NCBI RefSeq assembly: GCF_041381155.1
Contig: NC_091136.1
Span: 47,978,284 to 48,042,283, forward strand
DNA: 64,000 bases
Source of the DNA: Argopecten irradians
Lineage: Eukaryota > Mollusca > Bivalvia > Pectinida > Pectinidae
Direction of reading: 5' to 3'
Part shown: piece after piece, positions 1-11,900 of the stretch
Layout: each line of letters starts with the position of its first letter
Numbering within the stretch: the stretch's first letter is position 1
Notes under the pieces: model-generated
What the model was told of the DNA's origin: nothing
Database searches by the model: none
Seen by the model: only the letters and a program-made list of their open reading frames with translations
Made by a program: the position numbers and the translations under genes

Positions 1-850
1 GGCCTACGTCCTGTTATGTTTATAACCCTGGGGGGACTTCATGTCCAGGTGCGGCCTACGTCATGTTATGTTTATAACCCTGGGGGGACTTCATGTCAGG
101 GTGAGGCCTACATCATGATATGTTTATAACCCTGGGGGGACTTCATGTCCAGGTGAGGCCTACGTCATGTTATGTTTATAACCCTGGGGGGACTTCATGT
201 CCAGGTGAGGCCATGTCATGTTATGTTTATAACCCTGGTGGGACTTCATGTCCAGGTGAGGCCTACATCATGTTATGTTTATAACCCTGGGGGGACTTCA
301 TGTCCAGGTGAGGCCTATGTCATGTTATGTTTATAACCCTGGTGGGACTTCATGTCCAGGTGAGGCCTATATCATGTTATGTTTATAACCCTGGGGGGAC
401 TTCATGTCCAGGTGAGGCCTACGTCCTGTTATGTTTATAACCCTGGTGGGACTTCATGTCATGGTAAGGTCTACGTCATGTTATGTTTATAACCCTGGGG
501 GGACTTCATGTCAGGGTTAGGCCTACATCATGTTATGTTTATAACTCTGGGGGAACTTCATGTCAGGGTGAGGCCTACATCATGTAATGTTATAACCCTG
601 GGGGGACTTCATGTCAGGGTGAGGACTACGTCATGTTATGTTTATAAACCTGGGGGGACTTCATGTCATGGTGAGGTCTACGTCATGTTATGTTTATAAC
701 CCTGGGGGGACTTCATGTCATGGCAAGGCCTATGTCATGTCATGTTTTTAACCCCGGGGGACTTCATGTCAGGGTGAGGCCAATGTCATGTCATGTTTTT
801 AACCCCGGGGGACTTCATGTCAGGGTGAGGCCTATGTCATGTTATGTGAA
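1..850. repeat. ~52-bp minisatellite, about 16 copies
   Basis: Successive units share a core (ttatgtttataaccctgg, then a run of g, then acttcatgtc) at a spacing of about 52 bp: the core starts near 14, 66 and so on, down to about 845. The first copies run off the left edge. The period is not a multiple of three, so the short open frames across it are not conserved between units and are not called as genes. Many units contain the string ccaggtgagg, which matches a 5' splice site. The array lies upstream of the first visible HHIP-like exon, so it is probably intronic. Confidence 0.95.
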
Positions 851-948
851 TAACCATAGTGTTTTCAGTGAAGAGAAATTGTAGAATGCCAATTATTATA
901 ACAGATTATGATGAAATGTATAGGTTATTACCTGGTATTTGTCTTCAG

Positions 949-3900
949 TAAAATGTGGCGATTGTTGGAGGATCCTGATACGCGGGAATGGCAGAACGAG
1001 GAACTGAATATGTGTACCTCCATGATGTGTAAACCTCCACTCCAGTCTACCTATGTCACCAGCATTATATCATTTGGGGAGGATGAGGATGGTAAATATG
1101 TCACCATTTGGATTTTTTTTGTATAGTCCTGATCAGGTATTAGACCATGTGCATGTTTTGTAAATTGGCCATGGCAACGAAAATTTCCACTTTTATACCT
1201 ATATAAATTTATTTACATCTACTTATGGTCTCTCACAGTCAGGTATACATATATGTAGTTTCATTTACATAAATTACATTCAAAAGAACAATGGTCATAA
1301 TTCTAATTAATATTTACACACCTGAAATGATATTCACAGAGACACAAAAACACCTCATTTATAATATTTGTGTAAAATTTTGTAAAATCCATTGATACTC
1401 CCGCAGCAATATCAACAGAAATGATCGAGACAAATAGGCAAAGGACCATAACTGTTATAAGACTTCACAGGACTGCAGGGACACAAGTTAAACATGTATA
1501 TATACCAAGTTTCATTAAAATCTATTGGTAATCATAGGAGATATACCAGTTACAATATTGTACCTATAGTCAAACACACTCATTACAAGAATGTTTGAGA
1601 ACCTCTAATATTTTTTCCAGGTGAAATATACATGGTATCCACATCTAAAGCCAGCTCTGGATTACCCTATGGCAAAGTCTACCGTATAGTTGACCCTGCA
1701 AGGTGAGCATGCACAGTTTATCATATTGGTATTAGTAATATACACATACTGTTAGGACTAATTATTTGCTTAATAAAAGTTTTCACTTTTATGGTTTTCG
1801 TAAATTTCACAATAGTTTGTGGTTGGAAATTTGTTGATTTAAAGTTCACTCTATAAAATTATAGCTGTATGGTCAGTATATCGTAAAAGATGATTAGAAA
1901 AAAATGGTGTAATTTGACCTTGACATCATAGGTGTAAAAATAACTATTTAATGGCCTGAAAGTCAGGTCTTTTGAATGAAGGCAATTTATATGTGTATTT
2001 GTGTGAAGGTTATTTGAGTAAAGGGGTCCTTTTTGAGGATCTGTTGGTGTTAAGGTCATTATATAGTGTGGAAAAGTTTTGTGTTAAGGTCACTGTTGTG
2101 AAGTTTATTGATTTTTGTGAAGGTCATTAGTGTGAAGGTCAGAATATTTAAGCTTAAAGATCATAGGTATGTATTTAATTTTAACTTCTGAAGGTTACTC
2201 ATAAGTTGGTTATTTTCGTCAAGGTTTGAAGGTTCTATTACAAACAAAAAGAATTGTATTTGACACATGTATGTGAGCGGTATTATAAAATGTTATAATG
2301 GATATACTCATTTTTTTTTTACTGGATATTTCACAGGAGAGGTAACCCAGACAATTGTAGATCTGCACGCCATGAAGGATACGACCTTCGTCGTGTGAAC
2401 ACAACCTTGTACAGACATGGTACGTCTGGTGGACAACACTCTGGCATGATTGCTGCCCTATCCCTGCATGTTCAATCTTCTATAGTCGCCATGGGAACAG
2501 TACTGATGTTTGTCTTATTCTAGAGAAACTGCATCATATTCAACATTAATGTGAGTGTAACATTGATATGCTGAGACTTTTACAACATTGCCACTATCTG
2601 TACCAGGGGTAGTGAATTTACCTCTACTGGCGATGGACCTAGACCCTCTGACTTATGTCCTCAACGTGCTGAATGAATTGTGTATTTCTTTTTGCCAAAT
2701 TGATAAGATAAGAACAGTAATTGTATATGTTTCAGTGAATAATGTAATCAGTGATTAAAATAATTAAGGGATTCCTATTTCAACCATTTCGTTACATGAA
2801 CCTCACACTGCTGGTTTAGGAGGGATTATTCTTTGGCCTTTAACAGCATGGCACAGCAATTCTTTGTAGAATAAGAAGCATTTAGATGTATTATGGTGCC
2901 TTATGTTTGCCATGTCACAGCTTAAACTTTGTAGAAGTAAAAAGATGCATTAAATTTAGATGTTTCATGGCACTTTGTGTTTGCTTTGCGGGTCTAGTCA
3001 TTTACCGAAGATTAGCCTAAAATAAGCCAGGCTTCTTACTAATGCTGATCATTATTGCAGTTTTCAAGCAGTCACCCAGTTTCTGTTGCAAAGCTATCTT
3101 ACTTCTATGTTTTTTAAAACGACTGAAGCAACGATTGTTACAGTTAACTTACAATGGAACCTCTGGTCAAAATTGTATTGAAAATTAGACAAATTAGATT
3201 AATTAAATTAATTGAATATTTAAGTGCTTATACTGGACATCTTTTTCTTAAGAAATATTTTCAGTTACGAGGGGGTAAATTTCTAAATGGATTGATAAGG
3301 TGACATTTTAAGGCAGTATGGGTGATTTGTATCCTCATTTACACTGCAGCTAGGATGAACCTTATAGTCATTAAAGCATTATACATTGCTAGAAACTAAT
3401 TCCTGTAGTGCTTTATGTAGTTATGAACTATTGTCTTGTACTATAATTATTTTAGTTATTAACCAGATAACACATGATGTTTATAGTGTCCCAGTATAGT
3501 GCCATCACATGTTTACCAGTTTAATAACTTCATAAAATTTAGACTGTATATGTTGCATACTAAATCAAACCAGGACCTTAACACACAATGTATTTTTGGA
3601 TAGTCTGTATGATTTTCAGTATGCAGTCCATTCCATTTAACCTTTAGTATTTTATATTACAGTAGATTGACTAATTTGGAATAAGATAAAACCATTGTAA
3701 TGTTTAAAAAGTATACAATACAGTTGTTGTCTTAATGTATGTATTGGGTGAATGATCACTGTAGTATTATTCTATGTAGTTCCAAAGTATAGGGATACAA
3801 AAATGTTTAACTAGAGCAGTACAGTGAAAAGCTGTTATGATACCTAAAGGTTGTATGTTATAGTGATGTAGTATGTATATTATAATGTTTGTGTTACAAT

Positions 3901-5333
3901 ATCCAATGTTACCTATACATTACTATGTATGTATATATCTAAGTGATACAAAGTGGACCTTTTATAGTTGTAGTAAAACATTGTTTAGTTGTATAGCTAT
4001 AATGATTACTGATGATAGATTGTTTCAGTATAGCTATCCATGGCCAGTGACAATGTTGTATTATTGAAGTGATACAAGTATTTTATGCATTGTAGTTATA
4101 CATACATTTATACATAGTGTACATTTGAGACATTGTATATTTTTGTACATGATATTGTTTATATGTAATCTTAAAATATTTTACCAGGTACAGTGATATA
4201 ACATGCAGTAACTCTTTTTATATATTTCAAAATTTAGAAAGTTATTTCTGTGAGCCCTAAATTTAGAAAGTTATTTCTGTGAGCCCTAAATTTAGAAAGT
4301 TATTTCTGTGAGCCCTAAATTTAGAAAGTTATTTCTGTGAGCCTGGATAAATAAAAATTTAACTTTGAAACAATTACATAAAGTCTTATATGAACCAAGC
4401 ATTGAATGTAATGCATCTTGTAAGCCATACTTGGTTAGTGTAGATAGAAGAAACAGGCAAGCAATACTAGGTACTATTTGTAGGCTGTCACCAAAAGACT
4501 AATGCTTGTTGCTTTAAAATCTCATCAAACATGCACCATGTATACCTCAGTAAAAATGCACTAAACATTCCACAATTTTAATCACATCTATCTCCATGCT
4601 AGGATCCACAACGTCATCTAGAATAAGACCTCATCCAGGAAGGAGGTCTCAAACATCACAGTCGAGATCGAGGTCACGATCAAGGTCACGATCAAGGTCA
4701 CAATCAAGGTCACGATCAAGGTCAAGTTCAAGGTCATGGCCTAGATCAAGATACCAGGACAGATCTAGGATAAGGACAGAAACTAGCCCAAGACCACAAC
4801 CTCCGTACCAAGTAGATACTACAACAGAAACACCTGTTACAACAACTTCAAGATCAACCACAGCAAGACCAACAACTACAACAGTGAAAAATATGACAAC
4901 TGTCAGGTCAGTAACAGAGGCACCTCAAGTCAGACCAACAATTCAATCTCCTTTTAGGTCAAGGACAGAAACAAGGTCTCAAAGAAATAGATCAAGATAT
5001 ACAGTGTCCTCAAATGCAGCACCGGGTCAATTGACTGATGATGTATCACGTATACAGCTATCTCATGGACTACCACGCATATACAATTACCAACCCAGAC
5101 AAAGTAACTCAAGGTCATCTAGGAGGTCAAAGACCCAACGTGGGTCATATAAGAACAGAAATAACCCAAGGTCATCTACAAGGTCAAATCAACGGCTGTC
5201 AAAGAAAAGGAGAAATCATCAATCAAATATTCTGCCACAAGACAGATTTTCAATAGAATCTCGAACTATTTTCCGAAAGTTATGTAAATCGAGACGAGGA
5301 AATTCTTTTTGTCAGAAATACGGATTTTACTAA
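949..5333 (+). CDS. HHIP-like (hedgehog-interacting-protein-like) protein, 3' exons (partial)
   Basis: Coding exons are 949-1091, 1621-1702, 2337-2419 and 4603-5333, with consistent GT/AG junctions and phases (1, 2, 1). The first two and the start of the third encode the end of the HHIP/HHIPL beta-propeller: IISFGEDEDG continues across the splice into EIYMVSTS, then GKVYRIVDPARR and a Cys. This matches the family order FGEDEAGELYFMST, VVYKIIDASRR, C. The last exon encodes about 242 residues, Ser/Arg-rich at first (RSRSRS runs), then Thr/Arg-rich, ending in a short Cys-containing tail. I know of no such tail in vertebrate HHIPL1 (which carries an SRCR domain) or HHIPL2. Family members are extracellular; the N-terminal exons lie left of the window. 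The orthologue (HHIPL1 or HHIPL2) cannot be chosen from this fragment. Confidence 0.85.
2337..2523 (+). CDS. Alternative 3' end of the HHIP-like gene (read-through, hydrophobic tail)
   Basis: If the donor gtacgt at 2420 is not used, the frame of exon 2337-2419 stays open and ends at tag 2521-2523. The added 34 residues are small and polar first (GTSGGQHSG), then hydrophobic to the very end (SIVAMGTVLMFVLF). A small-residue site, short spacer and terminal hydrophobic stretch is the layout of a GPI-anchor signal. Vertebrate HHIP is a membrane-associated glycoprotein, so a tethered form is plausible. No perfect AATAAA was found just downstream, so use of this end is unproven. Confidence 0.5.
4231..4343. 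repeat. 29-bp tandem repeat, about 4 copies
   Basis: The unit aaatttagaaagttatttct plus gtgagccct repeats almost perfectly between 4231 and 4343, inside the last intron of the HHIP-like gene. It ends beside an AATAAA-like string (ggataaataaaa, about 4344-4355), which could be a cryptic polyadenylation signal for the read-through transcript. Confidence 0.9.
4660..4745 (+). repeat. In-exon Arg/Ser simple repeat (aggtcacgatca type)
   Basis: The RS dipeptide run in the last HHIP-like exon is built from a degenerate 12-bp unit, aggtcacgatca. The same DNA is open on the other strand as an Asp/Leu-rich frame, a by-product of the repeat. The repeat probably expanded by slippage within coding sequence. 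Confidence 0.8.
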
Positions 5334-6110
5334 ATCAATAGATAAATATAAAAAATATTTGATTGTCCATTGGGACATAAATGTAGGTCATCAGAGCCTG
5401 AGGAAGGTTGACTATATTTTAATTCATGCAAATCTACATTTTGTCTTATCAATATATGGTATCATGCTACTTTTACATTAAATAGCATGTTTGGCTCCTA
5501 ATTATCCTAGCTTTTATGGATCATAAAGCTGAAACAAACTGATCATCATGATGATTGTTTATGTATGCATATACATGATAGTCTTAGTGAATACATACTG
5601 TATGATATGGATAGTCTTAGTGAATACATACTGTATGATATGGATAGTCTTAGTGAATACATACTGTATGATATGAAATGTTTGTTGGTACTTACTTTCA
5701 TGGGTATTTCTGTATGTCTGGTTAAAGATCAGCAACCACAAAGAAAGATTAATAAACCATATTCTATATGGTACAGTATTTTTAAGTATACCATGTACAT
5801 ATACCATTATTATCAGGAAAATTGGCTGTACATTGAAGTTAGCAAGTACAGTGTTTTTTGCAAACTTTAACTGCAGTTACATGAAAATACTGTGTGTTAT
5901 GAACATATAAAGTTTTTAAATGTGACGATGATGACACAATCATTAAGAGTGTCATCTAGAATTCCTATTGCAGTCTAGATTTGCTATTTTCATAGAAATC
6001 ATCAGGATCAAGTTTAATAGAAAATATTGTTTGCATATTATGGAGTCATCTGCTCTAATGTATTATTTTGTCATTAGTTTCTGAAGCTTTTAATAAATAA
6101 TTGTTTTGTA
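5334..6110 (+). other. 3' UTR of the HHIP-like gene with poly(A) signal
   Basis: After the stop at 5331-5333 no further coding sequence is seen. An AATAAA hexamer lies at 6092-6097, giving a likely 3' UTR of about 0.78 kb. A three-copy tandem repeat lies inside it. Confidence 0.5.
5578..5677. repeat. 33-bp tandem repeat, 3 copies
   Basis: Three near-identical units of gatagtcttagtgaatacat plus actgtatgatatg lie at a 33-bp period; gtcttag occurs at 5581 and 5614. Because 33 is a multiple of three, both strands look open here. It sits in the HHIP-like 3' UTR. Confidence 0.95.
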
Positions 6111-6894
6111 TTTTCTTAACTTGATTGCACTGCACTTTCATTAAAGTTTAAACTTGTTGAAAATCACAGTAATTAAAATGTCACTGACACTCATTGTTTG
6201 CTATGGTTTGAGAACAGACATTTTGACTGTCACTGATCGATCATGACCAACATCTGATGAGTCAAACACCCTGTATTCCTCGACCTATTGATCTGGTCCC
6301 CTGCTGTTTGAGTTATAGGGGTTTTACTGTAAAACATTATGATACTAACAATTGTTTGAGGTTTAAACAAAGTTAAGAAAGAAAAGTATTAGGTGCATTG
6401 ATTCTAGTAGTTATCCATGTTATATTTACAAAAGCATTATAGAGCATATTTTATCCTTTTTAATAGTGTAAACCAATGGTTTTTTTTTACAATGAAATAA
6501 GTTTTACTAGTGTCATAAGGGCTGTAAAATTTTATAAATTTGATATTTTTATAAGCATCTCATTTGATGTTTGTCCTGTTTTAATTTTAATAAGATTTAT
6601 CGAGGTTACTGATATTGACAGTCATGGATATTTACCAATAGCAGAGTTCAAATTCACTTATTATTATATATAAAATAAGTTGTTTTTACCCTGTGTTAAT
6701 TAAAACATAAATACCATTGTATTATAGAACAACTGTATTGTAATTCAGTGTTCTGTAGGTCTAGTGTAAATCTGTAAATTTAGGAAGATGTTGAAAAATG
6801 TTGTTTAATGCTATTAAAGAACATTTCTAAAAAAGAAATTGTTTGTAGTTTTTATGAGAACAAATATCAGAATTAATACTCTTGTAAAGGTATT

Positions 6895-7460
6895 GTGTGT
6901 ACCATCTTAAAGAGGTTTGGGGTTCAAATAAAATCAATTTCTCACTCAAACTATTCCTGCACACCAAAGAAGATAGCTCTAGATTCAAAGAGTAATAAAA
7001 ATTTTCACACAAGTTCCGCCTGTCTGGAAAAAATAATAACACTTGGTTGGGACCATGTCCAGATCATTTCATGCAAGTTACAGCTAAATCGTCCAGGTAG
7101 AACTTGAGAAGAACTTCAAAATGTGTTTTCAAGATGGCGGCCATCCTGGATTTCGGATCAACACGAAAAATAACACTTTGTCCGGACCATGTCAGGATCA
7201 TTTCATGCAATTTTCAGCTAAACCGCACTGGTAGAAATTGAGAAGAATTTCAAAATGTGTTTTCAAGATGGTGGCTGTGGCGGCCATCTTGGATTTCGGA
7301 ATGACCCGAAAAATAATAATACCTTGTCGGGACCATATCAGGATCATTTCATACAAGTTTCAGCTAAATTGCACAGGTAGAACTTGAGAAGAAGTTCAAA
7401 ATGTGAAAAGTTAACACACGGCGGACGACGACAGACGAAACATGATGACTACAAACCTCA
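6895..7460. repeat. Interspersed element with about three internal ~130-bp repeats
   Basis: A module with gggaccatgtc..gatcatttcatgca..ttcagctaaa and caagatggcggccat recurs about three times from 7040 to 7400. It is followed by ggcggacgacgacagacgaa, the kind of tail seen at the ends of other tandem-core elements here (39961, 47576). It lies between the convergent HHIP-like and SCCPDH genes. Confidence 0.7.
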
Positions 7461-7833
7461 AACTTTTTAATGATGGTAATGCATCGTGTAAATAAATAAC
7501 TTTTATAACTGAAGAAATATGCTAAATCGTCTGCTCCTGTTTTTTATAGAGACAAAATACCATTCTTCAGCAGTGTAGCATCTTTGAAGAATGCCTTGAT
7601 AATTAATCATGGGTATGAGAGGATATTAAGCTATATTGAAAAATATAGGATATGTACAAAACACACGAACCCATCTTTTTCAGGAAACTTTCCATTTTTG
7701 TATTCAAAAGAAACATTTCATTGTGATAAATAAATGTTACAATGATAAATGATAATTCTGAAACTGCTAAACAATTTAAAATGTTCACATATAATTGAAA
7801 ACAAAGCAGGCATTTCTTGTTATAAAATAAAGT

Positions 7834-8970
7834 TTTATTATAATCAATATAGATTCATATAAGTTTCAATACATTGCATGTGTTATATATCAATTAAATT
7901 TGCACAGTTGCACCATTTAACAATAAGCAGTATATCACACACACTGCTAGGGCGTTGTATAGAGAATAGGAATTGAAATAATTATGTTTTTACAATTAAT
8001 TTCACAAATTATACTGTAGATTGTGAAATAAACTATCAGAATGTTAGTCAAATATTCTTACACTTGAGTTTCGAAAAAAAACCCAGGTATTATGATGAAC
8101 AGTTTTATTAGTATAAAATGTTATTATAAATACAATAATGTATATAAATATAAAGATATTAAAGTTGGTCCTCATCAATGAAAATTTCTATTTCTTAAAT
8201 AAATTCAAAGGACAAGGTATAACATATATAATCATGTTTATTTGCGTACATGTGTAGTTTTTAATACAGCTATTGACTGGATTTAATTCTACAGTAGTTT
8301 GTAGTATGATATGACAAAGATGTACTTTCCATCAGAGACAACCTTTACAAATGTACCTGCAATGTAGGTTACTAGTAAGATGTAGGCCACAATGACCTAC
8401 TTTTGATATATGAAGCATTGCCTAACCACCATAAACTTGTAATTCAATGTCTCGCCTAACATAATCCATGGCATGGCATTATACATGTATAAACTTTACT
8501 GGACTAAAAGGTGCAAGACCATGTACAGTTTCTCATTATCCAGATTATAGAATTAATGGCCTATATGTGTTCATACAAAACAATATTTAACAGCAGTAAA
8601 AGTAAAGTGTGTGTGTCTGATAGCAGTAGCACTTAAAGCATAAATACATTAAATTATAAATTATGATGAAGAAAATGTTCACTTTGTGAACTTGTATAGA
8701 AAATATAAATCGCAAAAATGTACTAGAATTTGTGTCACATCTTTGTTCTTTACTCAACGAGTAAGACAACAATAAATACTAATAGTAAATAACATTTAAT
8801 ACAATTAATATTCACAGCTTGCTTTTAGATTATAAATATCCTCAACGATAGTACAAAGAATATGCAAACAAAATTGTGTCCATGTTATTAAGTAACGTTG
8901 TCATGGTATCCGTGACCAATGAGTCTCGCCTTGATTATCTCCCAGAAAATCCTTCAAAACTGGTGATCGT
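7834..8970 (-). other. Probable 3' UTR of SCCPDH
   Basis: Downstream (on the minus strand) of the SCCPDH stop at 8971-8973 there is AT-rich noncoding DNA. Reverse-strand AATAAA hexamers (tttatt on the plus strand) lie at 7834-7839 and near 8102-8107. Which is used cannot be decided from sequence. Confidence 0.4.
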
Positions 8971-11900
8971 TTAGTCCTTGACCTCTGTGAAGGTGATATT
9001 GTGTTTGTTGAGCCTCTCTATCAGACTTGTGTTGAGGAAGGCAGCTCCTGGCGGGTACACACCACCACTGCACAAAAAATAAGGATATTTGTCTACATTC
9101 TCATGATAGTGGTTTGTTTTTCTTCATTTCTAATTTAGGTATGGCACTAGCTGGCATGTGATAACTTTGACATTTCTTTAGTACCTTTGGCAACCATTAA
9201 AATACTACAATTTTTGTTTGGTGATAAATGTTTTGACCAGTTTACTTACTCTTTAGGCAGTTTATCTGCCTCCTTGAGGACCACTAAAGCAGACTGAACC
9301 ATACAGATAGGTGTGGTGATGTATCCGATCTCTGTAAAACGTACAAGCATATGCTTAAATCTGATCACACGAAAATATGTATTTTGTTGGACAGATTCTC
9401 GATTTTAATTGATGATCGATCGCTTATGATTTTTCTAAAGACTATCGATTATAAAAGGTAACAATTGATTATTAAAATTGGAGATAACTTGTGGTTATTT
9501 TACACTATTCTGAATCTTTATGTTGTATATATATGCAAAACCACATTTCAAAATTCCTTTGACATATTAAAAAGACAATAATTCAAATTTGAATTAAAGA
9601 AAAAAAAAAGTTCAATTCATACTGTTTGGTCATCTTTCTAAAATTATTCATGGAAATTAAAAGGTTAATCAAATATCTAAATAAGGAGAGTTTCTGTAAA
9701 TGGTACCCGATTATAAAATCAATAATTTATAGTAGGTTGTTCAAAACCGGTAATCAATTATGATTTTACAACAGAATCCAAACACTAGTCCCTGCATAGT
9801 CAGTATGAATCAATCTTTGTGATCAATGATCAATGATTATCTAAGCTCCACAAACTTATAACAATATAATGATTTTCAAAAGTGACTTAGTCAAAGCTTT
9901 TAATAGTTTTGTTCAAAAGTTTATCCAAAAGGAACACATCATCACTAGGACCATTCAAAGTTTGTCAATGAACATGTTAGTCCTACTGTCAATAGCCGCC
10001 TATAAGAAATTATTATTCAAAATATGAAAAGAGATTACAAATTGGCGAATGACTAACCTGGACCTGCCACCTTGGCCGTTAAGATTGTATCTGGTTTTTC
10101 CTGAGGGTCTGACAGTGGATCCTCTAGTGTTTTGCTCCAGCCTTTGGCTACAAATGTCATCTTAAAGCTACTGTTCTCAATCTACAAGCATACACACATC
10201 ACACATTCCAAAAATCAGTGAAGTCAATCATACTTAAACAAAAGTCATATCAGATAAAAGTTTTGTGAAAGATTGTCCACATATTACATGTATTTCCTAT
10301 GTCATTTTTCTACCTCTAATTTGAACTTGGTATCAAGAATTATACATGTATTCATAAATTACCTGAGTTTTTGTTGGACCTCCTTTCTTGAAAAATCCGG
10401 CTGTGAAAAATGATGGAAACTGAAATAGAGAGGAAAGATAATTTGCTGTATACACCATTACTTAATATTATAATATTCAGATTTTACCAACCCTTACTTT
10501 CATAGTACTCTCTAATATTGTACACACCCAAATCTGCCAAATCATCTTATGATCCTATGATATAAGGTAAATTGTTTTAACTTGTCTAACAGAGACAGGA
10601 TTAGTAAAAAATAAAATTTTAGAACTTGATATCTCTTTATCTTAATGCACTACAGACCCAGGATCTGGTCTCGAGGCCTTTTAGAACTAGACAAATAATT
10701 AAAATCTCCAAGAAATCATACCGACAACTTTTTTACTTATAATCTAAAGCGTATTCATCAAGCTATTAAACAGAATGTCACTCTACCTGAGATATATTTA
10801 TAATACATGTATTGCTGAAAGTATTCATGAGAGTTACAATTATTTTGAGCAACTTTCTCAGACTTGTATTAGAAATGTATGTTTATAGTTTACCTTCATA
10901 AGTAACGTCCGCCCCAGGCCAAAACTGGACATAATGAGGAATAGGAGACCAAACAGGATGTTCCCCACAACACTAACCAGACCATCCTTCACTAGATATG
11001 GCACAAACTGGATCTACAAAACAGAATCAAAGTACTGTAGGTATTGAAGGAGGTGTTATTCAAATTTGTGACAAAAACATGAAATAGGTCCCAATTTCAA
11101 AATTGTATGTAAACTGTATCTACAATAACAGAAACAGCTCAGTTTATGTTGGAATGCTTCCTAACTCTAGTCAGGGGAGATAACTATTCAAGTGATATGG
11201 TTTGGGGGTTGTTTATGATAAAATTTGTGTACATCAAGATTGTTCGTTGGATTATGACAAATTCCTGAACCTTATTTCTCCAATGCCAACTACATGTACA
11301 TATGTACTGTAATTTTGTATAATCCAATTAAGTGTGATTCTCTAAGAAAATGTTTGCAACGAGCTCAATATTATAAAAACAAGGTCAGGCTGACACAGAA
11401 CTGAGAAGTAGCATCTGTGAACTTTGAACCATACAATATTCACTTTAAATTACATAAGAATTCTTAGCGTGTCCACACACAACCTATATACAGACCGGCC
11501 TTTGTTTGAGGACATCGTGTTTGTAACGCTGTGTACGGTACACCACAGATTTGTCACTGCCCAGGAACGGTAAGCAGTACTTTCCAACCACTTCACTTTT
11601 AAATACTGCACTCCTGAAATAAAGCGCATAGGCATGGCATCACTTCTGGCAATTTCTTAAAACTAATTTTTTAGCAATTGATAGTGCAGTAACAATGCAT
11701 AAAGGAAATTTTAAGGTGGTTCACATTATACTACAGATGTGTTATTCACATTATAAGATGTCTCCTGTATATAAAACTGTGCGAGAATCAAGAATGTGTT
11801 ACATTGTTTTGATAAACTTGACGTGTGACAGACAAATGTTACAAGTGTGAATTACGAGTCAATACATCATAAATATTTGTTGTCCGTAAGAAATTGCGTG

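Noticed and set aside
508..884. Two short plus-strand frames with HVRVRP repeats
   Set aside because: They arise from the 52-bp minisatellite; frame shifts every unit.
4649..4861. Asp/Leu-rich minus-strand frame
   Set aside because: Antisense of the Arg/Ser repeat in the HHIP-like last exon; no start or splice support.
5559..5870. Overlapping frames on both strands
   Set aside because: Made by a 33-bp tandem repeat whose length is a multiple of three, in a 3' UTR.
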